Positions 1-12,853 of a stretch of DNA of 64,000 nucleotides are shown here, piece by piece. The translations under genes were made by a program, and so were the position numbers. Below the pieces are notes generated by a model. That model saw only the letters and a program-made list of their open reading frames with translations, made no database searches and was not told the origin of the DNA. Positions within the stretch are counted from its first letter, which is position 1. Each line of letters starts with the position of its first letter. This DNA comes from Prostheceraeus crozeri (taxonomy: Eukaryota; Platyhelminthes; Polycladida; Euryleptidae). Location: contig CAJQUW010008610.1 in NCBI GenBank assembly GCA_907163375.1, forward strand, positions 62,001 to 126,000. Reading direction: 5' to 3'.

Positions 1-1229
1 TTCTTTTAAATTTGACGCGTGCATTTAAGCAAAATTTCCTTGTAGAAAGTCTGGAAATTTTCGTTCAAATTTGACGCCTGATTTTTGGTAAATTTCCCTG
101 GAAAACCTGGAAAGTGAATTTTATCCTGGTAATCCTGGAAAACACCTGGAAATTTTCATTCAGATTTGCGCAGACACCCTGTTTTATATTTTTCTTCATT
201 TATCTGAGAGAAATGCGTCACTTTTTGTACTTGATGCGCTTGACAGCCTGTGTATCTACAACTCAACGTATTTTGATGAGAGTAAAATATTTGGAAGTCC
301 ACACAAAATTCTATCATCGCCATACAGGATGCCTTAAATGACCATCAGCAATAGCAAGAAGTCGAGTTGATTAATATTTTCCATTTGAATGATTGACAAT
401 GTGACGCTTTAGATGATCTATTTATTTTAATACTCAGCATATACTTACGAGCTTTCAAATCAATTTGCTCTGCATGTATATGATCTTAGTAGGCCCCTAG
501 TTTGAGGTATTTTCTATTTTGGAATCATACAGCTGAGGAGACATGTAAGGGGTTTTCTCATCTCTCAAAGTCATTAATTTTCATTCTGAGAAGTGCATTT
601 TATACGTATCCAAAAGTTTTGATCTTTATGGCATTTTTTCGCCTCACACGTAACATACATGAACGGAAGCAAAATCTTCTATCTTAACAGTGAAATCATT
701 TTATTTGTATAAAGCGAATAGGAATAGCTCATAACTAGTGCAATTTTTTGTGCAGTAAAAAGTTGAAAACTGTATATTTGATGATTGTGATGTTTCTGTG
801 ATACTAGCAGCCTTGACATATGATAGTTAAGCAGTTTTTACCCGAAGATTTATTAAGCAGAACCTTCGATGCTTACAAGTTCTATTTACAGAAACTATTG
901 TGTAGCGGTATTGCAATGAAGAAACAAATGATTTTTGACATTATCGTTGTGAAGATTCTTTCGACTCTTATACGACTTAAATCAACGATGCAGTTCGGAA
1001 ATGTGGAACTGAGAAATGCAGCTAATTTGTGGTCGTCTGTCTTAAGTTTCATTTTCAAGGTGTTCATTCTGCACTACTGTTCACTGTAACCTATTCTACA
1101 AGCATGTCGTTTTATTCAATCTGGTGTGATGCGCACTTCAAAAAGTACCGTTACCTGCATTTCAATGACATTTCGTAGCAGTCCAGTCCTTTTATTGCCA
1201 TCATTGAGGTCGTTTTGTATTCATTTCAG
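1..1229. other. Non-coding, presumed host intron
   Basis: No convincing gene. The first ~170 bases carry a degenerate repeat of the phrase CCTGGAAA followed by TTTTCnTTCAnATTTG (near 49 and 147), a short interspersed or low-complexity pattern. An 89-codon ORF at 820-1089 has no recognisable domain and is probably chance. The segment ends in a polypyrimidine tract and the acceptor of the exon at 1230. Confidence 0.5.
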
Positions 1230-1454
1230 ATGACAAAGCTGATGAATTGGTTCTCAGCTATCAAGAAAAGCTTAGTAAGCTTTTACTGGAATACGATACA
1301 CTAATGAGAAAGCACAATGATGCAGAAAAGACGATATCACGTATGAGATCAATAATCGAGGGGTTGCAAGAAGATCTGTACAATGAAAAGACCAAGCGAA
1401 ATGAGAGTGAAACAAATCGCCGAACATTGCAGGAAGCTCTGAATCGTTACACAA
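1230..1454 (+). CDS. Host gene internal exon, coiled coil
   Basis: A 225-nt exon bounded by a clear acceptor (TTCATTTCAG|AT) and a consensus donor (ACAA|GTAAGT). It starts with two bases and ends with one base of split codons, so it is symmetric phase 1-1 and holds 75 codons. The translation is charged and heptad-like (motifs LSKLLLEYDTLM, KTISRMRSIIEGLQEDLY, NRRTLQEALNRY), which predicts a continuous coiled coil. No catalytic motif is visible and I do not recognise the protein. The next compatible exons are at 56328 and 57310, also phase 1. That link is inferred from phase, strand and order; it is not shown directly. Confidence 0.7.
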
Positions 1455-1901
1455 GTAAGTCCCATTAGAAAGTTCATCAAGGCATTCAGTTGCTGCACTG
1501 GACACTACTACAATTTCCCAATAATTGTTTATGGAAGTAATCGCACGATTATTTCATCGGAGCTTTTGTGTTGATTGACCACCGATAATGATCAATACTT
1601 CAATTTATTTCGCCTTACCACTAGTGCGTTTACTCCATTCTAAGTAGTACCCACAATAATTTCCAGTTCTCCAGTTTTTATGAATGTCGTGCTTCTACAA
1701 AACATTCTTGAATTTTCCATCCTACTCGCAATTTGGGTGGATTCATTAAGTAGGGGAGAACTGGGTGTCGTATGGGCCATATGGAGCTATGGGCAGTTTA
1801 CTGACATTATTTAGCATTTAATAAGTCTATCAGTGTTTGTCAAAGTATTCATTTACAGCTCCCATGTTTTCAATAACAGCTTTGAATATTATGCAGGCCT
1901 T

Positions 1902-2893
1902 TAGACTCCGCCAAAAGTCTTTGGCCACCTTAGGCATTTTACTTAATTGACTGTAACTTTCTTCAAAGTTAGAATTGCTAAAATATTCTCTCAACTTAAC
2001 TAAGAACTACCTTTGTAATCCAAATTAATGTATTAAGAACAATACAAATAGAACATCGTTGTTATCAAAAACTCAATTTTCAGTATCTGGTAGAGCCAGA
2101 GTTTGGCCTTTGCTATAGCACATGCTCATTGGGGAATCACTGAATGTCATCGAATCATGTTCAGTGATGAAGCTGTGGTATCTCAGTTTAACAGTTGTCG
2201 CCCACATGTTCGACGCCCACCAGGAGAGTGAAATAATCAAATGTACGAAATTGCAGCCTCAAAGAATCCATCAAATGTGATGATCTGGGGAAGTATTGCA
2301 GCTTCAGGACGAGGTCTTGTTCTTCCTTCCGCAGGATTCAATGATGATAGCTGCAAACTATTTTGAGATGCTGAAGGACAAATTACCGGTTGGATGTCAC
2401 TGTTTGAGACAGCCATTTTCCAACAAGACGACGCGGCGTGCCACATGACTAGAACTATGAAGCAGTGGTGAAACACTCAATCATTCAATGTCTGTCACCG
2501 TGGCGCGGATCCTCCCAACACCTTGCATGCAATCCCATCGAGGATGCATAGACACTGTTGAAAAAGAAATCATCAGCGAAGAATGCCACTTCCTTGGCAA
2601 ATCTCAAAGAATGTATCCGTGATGTATAGGCGCGTGAAATGTTAGTCGAAGACTGCCACACCCTCGTGAACTCTACGTCTGGCAATATCCAGGCAGTGAT
2701 AACTGTCTATGGAGGCCCTACCAGATATTGAAAACGATGTTCTATTTGTATTGTTCTTAATACATTTATTTGGATTATAAAGAGAGTTCTTAGTTAAGTT
2801 GAGATGATATTTTAGTAATTCAAACTTTAAAGAAAGTTACAGTGAATTAAATAAAATGTTTAAAGGTGACCAAATACTTTTGGCGGGATCTGT
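1902..2893 (+). mobile_element. Decayed Tc1-like element
   Basis: Inverted repeats of ~165 bp flank the element. Left CCGCCAAAAGTCTTTGG matches right (reverse complement) CCGCCAAAAGTATTTGG, and similarity continues to the shared phrase ATACAAATAGAACATCGTT. TA dinucleotides sit at both outer ends (1902-1903 and 2892-2893), as expected for Tc1/mariner targets. Total length ~1 kb. Confidence 0.8.
2095..2730 (+). pseudogene. Tc1-like transposase remnant
   Basis: Conceptual translation across several frames gives Tc1 transposase landmarks in the right order: HWGITECHRIMFSDEAV (FSDE, first catalytic region visible), VMIWGSIAASGRG, then FQQDDAACHMTRTM (the QQDN-like second Asp region), and a C-terminal tail. 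Stops and frame changes interrupt it (for example TGA after the PPGE segment near 2225 and near 2365), and the N-terminal HTH part is absent. It is non-functional and lies between the long inverted repeats of its element. Confidence 0.75.
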
Positions 2894-3312
2894 ATGTTGT
2901 AGCGAGAGAGCCTAGTTATTCGTCAAAATTGAAGTAATGCCGGTTAACCACCAATCTAAACCGGTCAGTCAAATATGTTAATCGCTTTTATGTGTAGGGA
3001 GCATCTCAAATTTGACTGTTCCGGATCATCATTAAATGTATGTCGCGTTATTGCAACTATTGATGGATGATCCATAATACCCCAGCAGGTGGCCCAAAAG
3101 TCCCTCGAAATTTTGAAAATGGCAAATTTGCCTCTTTTCCGATCATTTCCTGTACAACAAAGTAAAACGGGCATTATGGGAAAATCTCATATGGAACCTT
3201 GCGTCTGTGTCCATGGCTGGTGATTGAGCAAAACAATTTGTTCACAGGGCGGAAGTAGTGGTCTCTATAACCCTTAAACTTAGGTGACCCATAACACCCC
3301 GTTCTCCCCTCC

Positions 3313-3643
3313 TTTTTGCTTCATGATGGGAAAGATTTTTAATCAACAACCAGACAAGTTGTTATGCCCAAGATCTTTCGTGCCACCACCAGTGGACACC
3401 ATGATGCGAGTGAAACAGTTGTAATCAAGTTACCGAACAGTACAGTTCAAACATTGCACGAAGAGTAGCGTCGACAGAGATTGTCAACTGACATGAATAC
3501 CAAAGATGTGGGAAGTAAATTGGAGGACATATCAAGAGTAATCATATAGGGTAAGGAAACATGATCAAGATAACACTGGACGGAATATCAGAGAATAAAA
3601 GATAAAAAATAATACAAAGCCTAAAGCTCTCAACTGTCACCAA
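3313..3643. other. No gene seen
   Basis: AT-rich non-coding stretch between the AGGGGAGA element and the hAT insertion. Nothing recognised. Confidence 0.4.
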
Positions 3644-3651
3644 CTGATAAC

Positions 3652-5254
3652 CAGAGCTGGAAAAATTCCACTGAAATTTTTTAATTCCAATTCCAATTCC
3701 ATAATAAGATTCAATTCCGATAATTGCAAGTCGCGTATAGTGTCTTAAGATAACGTATCTAACGTTTGTTCGTTTCAATCTAACCCATGTGCCCTTATCC
3801 TATCCTCTTTGTTCCTGTGTGCCGTTCCCTGCGTCGTTCCTATGTGCGTTTTCATGCTCATAGTTCATATTTCTAGTGTACATGTATATATGCAACCGGT
3901 CAGCCTACGCCATTTTCGTTTCGTAAACGAGATATTCAATATCTCGTGAAAAAAATAAAAGAAAGTTAACGGTCAGCAAAGAATCAAACGCTGAGAGAGA
4001 GAGAGAGAGAGAGAGATAAGACGCGAATAAATCTATTAATAAACTGACAGGAGAAAGAAATTCACTGTGCGAATAACGTGATTGTTGATGAAAGAAAAAA
4101 CGACGATAAAAATGATATCATGAAAACTGATTAATTGGTCCATGTTAAAAAAGGAGATTAAAAATTCCGTGATAAGAACGAAATGTGGTCGGGTCGAAAG
4201 CAAGCGAGCACAGATTAAAGGAAACTCTTTCAATTTTCAAAGAAAAGTGGTTTTATCGTCAAGTCTCAAAAATTTGTATAAATTAGAGACGATGAGAAAT
4301 TGACACAACAACAACACATACGACATCTTCAGTAGCTGCTAGAAGAACTCCGGGCTCTCGCGGTGTCACATAACTACAGAAGTAACAACAACAACTGCCT
4401 GCCAGCGAACAACAACACAGCAGCATATACGGCAGCACATCAGCTAGCGCGATTGAAGATTGACGGTATAAGTGACACTGATATTTATGATATTATTTTG
4501 GTATAAGTGAGTCCGATCGAATTGAAGTGAATTCAACATTAAGAAGTGAACTGTAAGTGTAAAGTTTTTCTTTTATCGTTGCGTATCGTATCTATATAAC
4601 TATAGTCTTAAAAATTAATATTGTTAATTGTTGTGATTGGAAGTTGAATAATAGTTCATGTAATTGAATAATTAATTATTAGAATAACTTGCTGACACTG
4701 TCTATATCATGATTTGAACTGACAGGGTTGACGCCCTTTGGTGCAGCGTTAATTATACTCTTTCCAAACCAACTGTTTTTCGTGCGCGCAACAATTAAGT
4801 TAGTTTCCAATTTTTTTTGCTTGTCCTATCTAAAACTAAATTCAACAATTGTTTTATTTTGATCAATTATCTTACTTGATAAATAACTAAATAACAGATT
4901 GAACAAAGATGATTGTCTTTTCATGGCCTGCTTAATCGCTGAAATAACATTGTCCGGGGCTGTAGGCCCATCGAAGTCATAAAAAACACCCTTTATTCAA
5001 CAATAGAATAAAGCTACCTCTGTCGATCTATCTCTCTCTAATCTCTGCAATTAACACAACGGCCGAGTAGTGTGATTTCAATTTTTGTACAAATAGATTT
5101 ATCACAGGTCTATCGAAAAAGTGGAATTGAGGTTTATCAAGGTCAATTCCAATTCCAATTCCAGTAGATTTGAATATCGTCAATTCCAATTCCGACGAAA
5201 AATGGAATTAATTCCGGATCGGAATAAAATTCAATTCCGACTTTTCCAACTCTG
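3652..5254. mobile_element. Non-autonomous hAT element with 8-bp TSD
   Basis: The left terminus CAGAGCTGGAAAAATTCC matches the reverse complement of the right terminus, CAGAGTTGGAAAAGTCGG. Perfect 8-bp target duplications CTGATAAC lie at 3644-3651 and 5255-5262, the length hAT transposases produce. Subterminal regions are rich in AATTCCAATTCC repeats at both ends. The 1.6 kb interior has no transposase ORF, only a GA microsatellite and AAC-rich sequence, so this is a deletion derivative or MITE-like copy. Confidence 0.85.
3993..4016. repeat. (GA)n microsatellite
   Basis: About 12 uninterrupted GA units inside the hAT derivative. Confidence 0.9.
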
Positions 5255-5262
5255 CTGATAAC

Positions 5263-6906
5263 TCGACTTAGTTGCGCAAAGAAAATTCCCTTGTCCACAA
5301 AGCTTCCATTTGGACATATTATCAATCATATTTGTGTTTGAAATATCAACATCATGTCTATTATTTATACTACGCTTTGCCACTCCAGACTTTTCGGGCA
5401 TCCTTCTTCATAATGGCGTTTAGGCGCTCCTTCATCCTTGTCTCTATAGGCCTGACTGCTTCTCCCACATAAGACTATGAACACGTTGACTCGTTACTAG
5501 GAATGCGGTATACGGAACCGAGGCAAACTGCAGGATCATGTCTCTTTTGCACAAGTAAGGAGCGGAGTGTATGTAGCGACAGGTTTCATAGATGTCTACC
5601 TGTCTTAAGACAGATACCAGGCACTCTGAAACTCTGAACATGCTGCAATGCATGTTGTTTGCGTTGCAGTGACCTTTTGACTAGGGCCCTCCGAGTCGGT
5701 CTTTTGTCAACCTCGAGTCGAGTCGGCCAAAATTTTCAGATATTAAGAGGCAAAAATGTGTTTAGGCCTACTTAGGCTAATAAAAGCAACAGAGAGAATA
5801 AGAAAATCGTTGATGGAGTGAGTGGGTTATCCTTTGTTGAGTATATGTAATTGTGGACATTCGACATACACTATACAAATTTCAAAAAATCCATGCATGC
5901 AATCAACTGTTTTTTTCAATCAGTTTTTTAAAACTTTTAGTTTAAGCTTTGTCTATATTTTGCCTTGTAGGCATTCTCATACGATGATGAAAATCATCCC
6001 AGCAGCCATTTATAATAGAATATAATGCTTACTAATTCAAATTATTAATTGAAGTAGTCCTAATGATGATTGATGGCGTTCTCCAATCCGCAAGTGTACA
6101 GATGCAATGCTACTGTAACCATTGGATTAATCAGTTCTTAAAAGAACTCAATGTAGCTTTCTCGTGGCAACGAATTAAAATTGATCAGCTTTGGCCAAAT
6201 ATCTGGTAAAAGTGGAAATCTTAAGATTTGTAACACTACTCATTCTTACTGTTAATATACTAATACCATAGATTCCAAACACTGCCGCATACACGTTCAA
6301 AACAGACGTCTAATATACCTTAACGACTACAGATGCTGATAGTGGAAATACAATAGGACGATGGTCATCATAGGTTAAGGAAATTAAAAATGTATATATA
6401 AAACAACAGGAGACTGCAGTGGCTTCACTACAGGAATTTCTACAGACAAATGAACCGGATAATGTTATCCCTTATCTGCAACAGTGATATCTACATGCAA
6501 CACTCATATGTCTGAGACCCTCCGGGTATAATACTAAGAGATTTTTGATGTTGGATACGTTTTTTTACATGAAGGGGTCCTACTGATGGATGTCCGCCAA
6601 AGAAAGCGTGTAAGAAAGGTGGCATACAAAAATCAGCGGAAAAGAGGAATGGACGAATTACGACCCTTTTCCTCATGAAATTTGCAAAACAGTTTGTCGT
6701 TTTTCAATTAGCTTTATATACATTGTATAAGATGGATCACATTCACTACATCACCAAACTTATCCCTTAAAATGTCGAAATGACAATTCGTTTGACTTCG
6801 AGAACTTTATTATACTACAGTACTATGACAGCATTATGATGTGACGATTTTCAATGAGAGTTGAATTCAAGGACTTGACGCTGACGTTATTGACTAGCAG
6901 ATATAT
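5263..6906. other. No gene seen
   Basis: AT-rich non-coding sequence with no domain-bearing ORF, splice-bounded exon or paired termini that I could find. Short ORFs at 5444-5653 (-) and 5822-6025 (+) show no family features. Confidence 0.4.
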
Positions 6907-9460
6907 GAAGTCGGAGATGTATGTTATGTCGAACGGTTATGAAGTCGGAGATGTATGATATGTCGAACGGTTATGAAGTCGGAGATGTATGTAGGCGAAC
7001 GGTTATGAAGTCGGAGATGTATGTTATGTCGAACGGTTAAGAAGTCGGAGATGTATGATATGTCGAACGGTTAAGAAGTCGGAGATGTATGATATGTCGA
7101 ACGGTTATGAAGTCGAAGATGTATGTAGGCGAACGGTTATGAAGTCGAAGATGTATGTAGGCGAACGGTTATGAAGTCGAAGATGTATGTAGGCGAACGG
7201 TTATGAAGTCGAAGATGTATGTAGGCGAACGGTTATGAAGTCGGAGATGTATGTAGGCGAACGGTTATGAAGTCGAAGATGTATGTAGGCGAACGGTTAT
7301 GAAGTCGAAGATGTATGTAGGCGAACGGTTAAGAAGTCGGAGATGTATGTAGGCGAACGGTTATGAAGTCGAAGATGTATGTTATGTCGAACGGTTATGA
7401 AGTCGAAGATGTATGTAGGCGAACGGTTATGAAGTCGAAGATGTATGTAGGCGAACGGTTATGAAGTCGAAGATGTATGTAGGCGAACAGTTATGAAGTC
7501 GAAGATGTATGTAGGCGAACGGTTATGAAGTCGGAGATGTATGTAGGCGAACGGTTATGAAGTCGGAGATGTATGTAGGCGAACGGTTATGAAGTCGAAG
7601 ATGTATGTTATGTCGAACGGTTATGAAGTCGGAGATGTATGTAGGCGAACGGTTATGAAGTCGGAGATGTATGTAGGCGAACGGTTATGAAGTCGAAGAT
7701 GTATGTTATGTCGAACGGTTATGAAGTCGGAGATGTATGTAGGCGAACGGTTATGAAGTCGAAGATGTATGTAGGCGAACGGTTATGAAGTCGAAGATGT
7801 ATGTAGGCGAACGGTTATGAAGTCGAAGATGTATGTAGGCGAACAGTTATGAAGTCGAAGATGTATGTAGGCGAACGGTTATGAAGTCGGAGATGTATGT
7901 AGGCGAACGGTTATGAAGTCGGAGATGTATGTAGGCGAACGGTTATGAAGTCGAAGATGTATGTTATGTCGAACGGTTATGAAGTCGGAGATGTATGTAG
8001 GCGAACGGTTATGAAGTCGGAGATGTATGTAGGCGAACGGTTATGAAGTCGAAGATGTATGTTATGTCGAACGGTTATGAAGTCGGAGATGTATGTAGGC
8101 GAACGGTTATGAAGTCGAAGATGTATGTAGGCGAACGGTTATGAAGTCGAAGATGTATGTAGGCGAACGGTTATGAAGTCGGAGATGTATGTAGGCGAAC
8201 GGTTATGAAGTCGAAGATGTATGTAGGCGAACGGTTATGAAGTCGGAGATGTATGTAGGCGAACGGTTATGAAGTCGAAGATGTATGTAGGCGAACGGTT
8301 ATGAAGTCGAAGATGTATGTTATGTCGAACGGTTATGAAGTCGGAGATGTATGCTATGTCGAACGGTTATGAAGTCGGAGATGTATGTAGGCGAACGGTT
8401 ATGAAGTCGGAGATGTATGTAGGCGAACGGTTATGAAGTCGGAGATGTATGTAGGCGAACGGTTATGAAGTCGAAGATGTATGTTATGTCGAACGGTTAT
8501 GAAGTCGAAGATGTATGTTATGTCGAACGGTTATGAAGTCGGAGATGTATGTACGCGAACGGTTATGAAGTCGAAGATGTATGCTATGTCGAACGGTTAT
8601 GAAGTCGGAGATGTATGTAGGCGAACGGTTATGAAGTCGGAGATGTATGTAGGCGAACGGTTATGAAGTCGGAGATGTATGTAGGTGAACGGTTATGAAG
8701 TCGAAGATGTATGTAGGCGAACGGTTATGAAGTCGAAGATGTATGTAGGCGAACGGTTATGAAGTCGGAGATGTATGTAGGCGAACGGTTATGAAGTCGA
8801 AGATGTATGTAGGCGAACGGTTATGAAGTCGAAGATGTATGTAGGCGAACGGTTATGAAGTCGGAGATGTATGTAGGCGAACGGTTATGAAGTCGAAGAT
8901 GTATGTTATGTCGAACGGTTATGAAGTCGAAGATGTATGTTATGTCGAACGGTTATGAAGTCGAAGATGTATGTAGGCGAACGGTTATGAAGTCGGAGAT
9001 GTATGTAGGCGAACGGTTATGAAGTCGAAGATGTATGTAGGCGAACGATTATGAAGTCGAAGATGTATGTTATGTCGAACGGTTATGAAGTCGGAGATGT
9101 ATGTAGGCGAACGGTTATGAAGTCGAAGATGTATGTAGGCGAACGATTATGAAGTCGAAGATGTATGTAGGCGAACGGTTATGAAGTCGGAGATGTATGT
9201 AGGCGAACGGTTATGAAGTCGAAGATGTATGTTATGTCGAACGGTTATGAAGTCGAAGATGTATGTAGGCGAACGGTTATGAAGTCGAAGATGTATGTAG
9301 GCGAACGGTTATGAAGTCGGAGATGTGTGTATAGGCGAACGGTTATGAAGTCGAAGATGTATGTAGGCGAACGGTTATGAAGTCGAAGATGTATGTAGGC
9401 GAACGGTTATGAAGTCGAAGATGTATGTAGGCGAACGGTTATGAAGTCGGAGATGTATGT
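6907..9460. repeat. 32/34-bp minisatellite with higher-order structure
   Basis: About 78 tandem units of two types differing at one site: 32 bp (GAAGTCGAAGATGTATGT then AGGCGAACGGTTAT) and 34 bp (TATGTCG replacing AGGCG). Position 8 alternates G/A (GTCGGAG or GTCGAAG). A rare GAACAG variant recurs at 7485 and 7841, 356 bp apart, which equals nine 32-bp plus two 34-bp units, so an 11-unit block was duplicated. Unit length is not a multiple of three and no long ORF crosses the array. The array stops exactly where the CCCGCGAGG element begins. Confidence 0.95.
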
Positions 9461-11449
9461 CCCGCGAGGAAATAAGTGGGTATGAATCATACTATGATTT
9501 GAGTATGAATTTTTCATGCGTATGAAAAAAGAAATTTTCATACTCAAATCATAGCATGAAAATTTCATACTTTTGCTAAAAAATTAGGTTTTAACACTTT
9601 TTGCTTACAGAGCTAGCTGTTTACTTTCGAGCGAACAATTGTGCAATCGCTGCCGTGAACCGCGTCGCAAGACAGGTGAATCAAGAAACTAAAAATCAGT
9701 GGCGTACCCGCAAAGAACAGGCAGATTATATCGATGAACAGACAAACGATGAAGACGAAGAAGAGACTATTGTGAATGAGCTTGCTGATTCATCAGTTAA
9801 AGAAACTATTTAATTATTTGACGATCGAGCCTAAGTCATTTTTCTTATAGATGATATACTGTGAAGGCTGTATGGATTATATTTTGCAGTTGTTGTGGAC
9901 TAAGAATAGTGAAAAAGTTTTGGAAATGCCTACTATTCTAATTCTAGTAATACTTAGTCATGAACCATCACAATGCATGATCTTCTTAATTTTAAACGAA
10001 AATTTATTATGCAGCGGTTCTCATTTGTAGCATACATCAATGCCCCTTATGTTTAACCTTAAAGATTGACAGAATGACCTCAGATTTTAACAGCTGAAGC
10101 ACTATTTCCTTTGCAGCCGCAAACATTGCGTTTCGCCTTCAAGAGCCCATCAGTACGGTTAGAAATGGTTTAAACTAGCCTATGATATCGAAATGGTCAA
10201 GCAAGATAAAGAACGGGGAACAGATTGATCTGCGTTTATTTATCATGGTTTTGCCGTGCGGCTGATAAATGAGATATCAGTGTCAATGCTTTTGGCTGGG
10301 CATAATAGGCGGACATGTCCAGATTTAAAAAATCAAGCTCTGAATAACTTAAGTCACCGTCACTGCTTTCTCCCAAAAGTACTCCAGATCTTGATTTTTA
10401 TCAAGTATGTGCACAGTCTACCCCATCTATATGCCCAGCCAGGATCATTGACATTGCGATCTTTCAATTATCAGCTGCACGTCAAGGACAGGATAAAGAA
10501 ACGCAGATCAACATGTTCGACCACTTGGATATCACACGCTATTTTGGGCCTCTCAATCTATACTGATGAGCTCTTGTGCGGAAAACGGTGTCGACGCCTT
10601 CTAATGAAACAGGTGTTTCAGCTGTTTAAGGATGTGGTTATTCTTCTATTCTACATGATGCACTATGATGAACACTATGTAAATAACTTATTCATCATAT
10701 TCCGCCTACATCGTCATTCTCAGACCTGATAACTTCCCCAGTTGACTTATGGGATGTAGAATATTATCTTGTGTTTATACCTTTATATTGTAAACGATTT
10801 TCTCTAATTTCTCTTGCTATAGAAAGCCTTCACAGTATTTTGATCACTAGCATTATTCTCTGGACTTGATGAATGTACAGATTTATACTATGTAATTTTG
10901 GGAAACATGAACTATCAAAGTCAAACGCATTTTCATTTTAAATGTTATTCCTGGAATAATAGATTAAATTATCATTTGAAGATCAGGATAGTATCCTTGG
11001 AAGAAGATCTGTTGGAACAGATCAACTGATCTGTTGTATAGATAGCATTGATGGTTATTTAATGGGAGAAGTGTCATTATTGAGAGGTTTGGATTCAGCA
11101 GTAAACTGTTCAAGGTCTGATTTTTTGCATTTAACGTGCAGACTTAAAAATTGTTTCTTAAATAAAGAATTCATCATTATTATTATAAACTCTATCCCTT
11201 CGTAGTCATAAACGTAAAGATTTCAATGATCAGCATAGGAAGAAAGGATATACACTGTAGAATGATTTAATATAGATGATTACATTACGAAAATTCGCGC
11301 AGAATTTAGGCATGGAACGAACCACTGCGCGGATGACAAATAGCAGTATGAAATTTTCATACTATGATTTGTGTACAAAAAATATTTCACTTTCATACTA
11401 TGATCATATGAAACATACGTATGATCATACCCACTTATTTCCTCGCGGG
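9461..11449. mobile_element. Unclassified TIR element (CCCGCGAGGAAATAAG)
   Basis: The left end CCCGCGAGGAAATAAGTGGG is mirrored exactly by the right end CCCACTTATTTCCTCGCGGG. Next to it on both sides lie subterminal arrays of short ATGATTTG/TCATACTATGAT palindromes. No clean target duplication is visible because the left flank is the minisatellite. Internal ORFs at 9601-9813 (acidic C-terminus) and 10256-10729 have no transposase signature, so I treat it as non-autonomous and leave the superfamily open. Confidence 0.75.
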
Positions 11450-12404
11450 ACTACTATAACACTTATTTTCTACTTGCTCACCATTTGCCCAAACACAATG
11501 TGATTCTTCGGTCAGCAGCTCAAGAACATATCTCCACACAATCGTCGATCTGCAAAATTCTTTTCCACAGTTCATCCAAATGCATATGATGACTCTAATG
11601 CACCATTTCTTAAACGTGCCCAAAAGAAAAAAGTCACGGCATTGAATCTGATGTTATCGGAGGCCATTCCAAAGGCTCCCATGACGGCCAATCCAAGATT
11701 TAGAAAATTGCTGCTGACATAATTTACGATGGGTCTGCAGTAGTGCGCTGACATTCCATTCTGCATGACATTCTGTATATTTTGTACAGCATGGAAAGGA
11801 AGATTGTACCATGCATTCTCGGTTTCTCGAAAGAAAAATGGCTCCCTCAGAGAAAATGCCTGTTCAAGCAATTAGACTTATTGTAGCAGCTATGGCACCT
11901 AAAAAGTCGGTGCAATTTGTGACGATGAATACCTGTTTTTCTTAGCATGAACGAGTGTCCGAATAAACAACATCCATGGCGAAGAATCCGTTTATAGATA
12001 ATTTGAAAACAAGTACAGGTATTCGTTTTAATTCCTACACCTGTATTTGGGCATTCGCATGTATTCCTTTTATGCCATGAGTAGAATGGTGAAATCGCTG
12101 TCTTTCAACATGCAATGAAGATCGCAGCACGACTGCTCTGGATGTGAATATTTTTCCATTGAAGTGGTTAGGCCTACATGCACCTAAATGGCGACAAAAG
12201 CATTCATCCTACGTGCTCTTGCATTTGATACCTCGTGGAATTACATGTATATGCAACTTTTTGTGCATTGGTTGAGTGAATGATCAAAATTATTTTCTGA
12301 AACAATACAGGTTTCGATCTGATGTGTCGATATGAACACTACGTATTACCTATTATACTATTCATATTCGTAGATAGCGTCTATGTGGTCAATGAATGGA
12401 TGAT
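11450..12404. other. No gene recognised
   Basis: Holds a 99-codon ORF on the - strand (11572-11871) with no recognisable domain. No paired termini or splice-bounded exon was identified. Confidence 0.35.
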
Positions 12405-12645
12405 ATCCAGAATACACCACCAGACTGTGGTCTCCGTGGCACAGTGGTTAAGTGCTTGTCCTAGCGATCTTTTGGTCCAGAGGTCGAGCCCCGAAGCTGT
12501 CATTGGAAGTCGGCAGGAAGGGCATCCGGACTGAAAGTACTACAACGCTCCATAAGTCTGACTATGTCAGCACCGTCCAAGCCCCAAGTATGGGGAGTAG
12601 TGACGTAAAAGCTTCCTTTTCATTTTTTTCATCCAGAATACACCA
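12405..12645 (+). mobile_element. tRNA-derived SINE with 15-bp TSD
   Basis: The body (12420-12630) starts with a tRNA-like promoter: A box GTGGCACAGTGGTTAAGTGC near 12437 and B box AGAGGTCGAGCCCC near 12479. A tRNA-unrelated region containing GGCAGGAAGGGCATCCGG and a short T-rich tail CATTTTTTT follow. Perfect 15-bp direct repeats ATCCAGAATACACCA flank it at 12405-12419 and 12631-12645, the mark of LINE-mediated insertion. The intact duplications suggest a recent event. Confidence 0.9.
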
Positions 12646-12853
12646 GTGTTAGGGGCTAGAGATGACTACATTTTTAGTTCAGTCATATGAAGGGAGGCCC
12701 CACTAATGGATCACATCGTTCATTCTAAGATTTTACCTCTGAAAATAACATACATATACATGTATGTATTTGAGTTGATGCTTAAAAACAGCTTTCGTCT
12801 CTCCTTGAAATTTATTGACCAGATTAAAATAGATAATTAAAAGATATGTACAA

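Larger units (their letters stand above)
1751..3310. mobile_element. Degenerate DNA transposon, TIR AGGGGAGAAC
   Basis: The left end reads TAGGGGAGAACTGGGTGTCG. The reverse complement of the right end (around 3285-3310) reads AGGGGAGAACGGGGTGTTAT, so the two ends form an imperfect ~25-bp inverted repeat. No transposase belonging to this element is readable. A Tc1 element is nested at 1902-2893. The AGGGGAGA start resembles the TIR of the pogo-like element at 61310, so both may come from related families. Confidence 0.5.

Noticed and set aside
8481..8666. 61-aa ORF with MKSxMY repeats
   Set aside because: Chance frame inside the minisatellite.
6907..9460. CRISPR-like array or coding repeat
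   Set aside because: Units are contiguous without unique spacers, lie in a eukaryotic context, and have lengths (32/34) not divisible by three.
12420..12630. Functional tRNA gene
   Set aside because: A and B boxes are present but there is no cloverleaf with acceptor stem; the unrelated body, T tail and 15-bp TSD identify a SINE.
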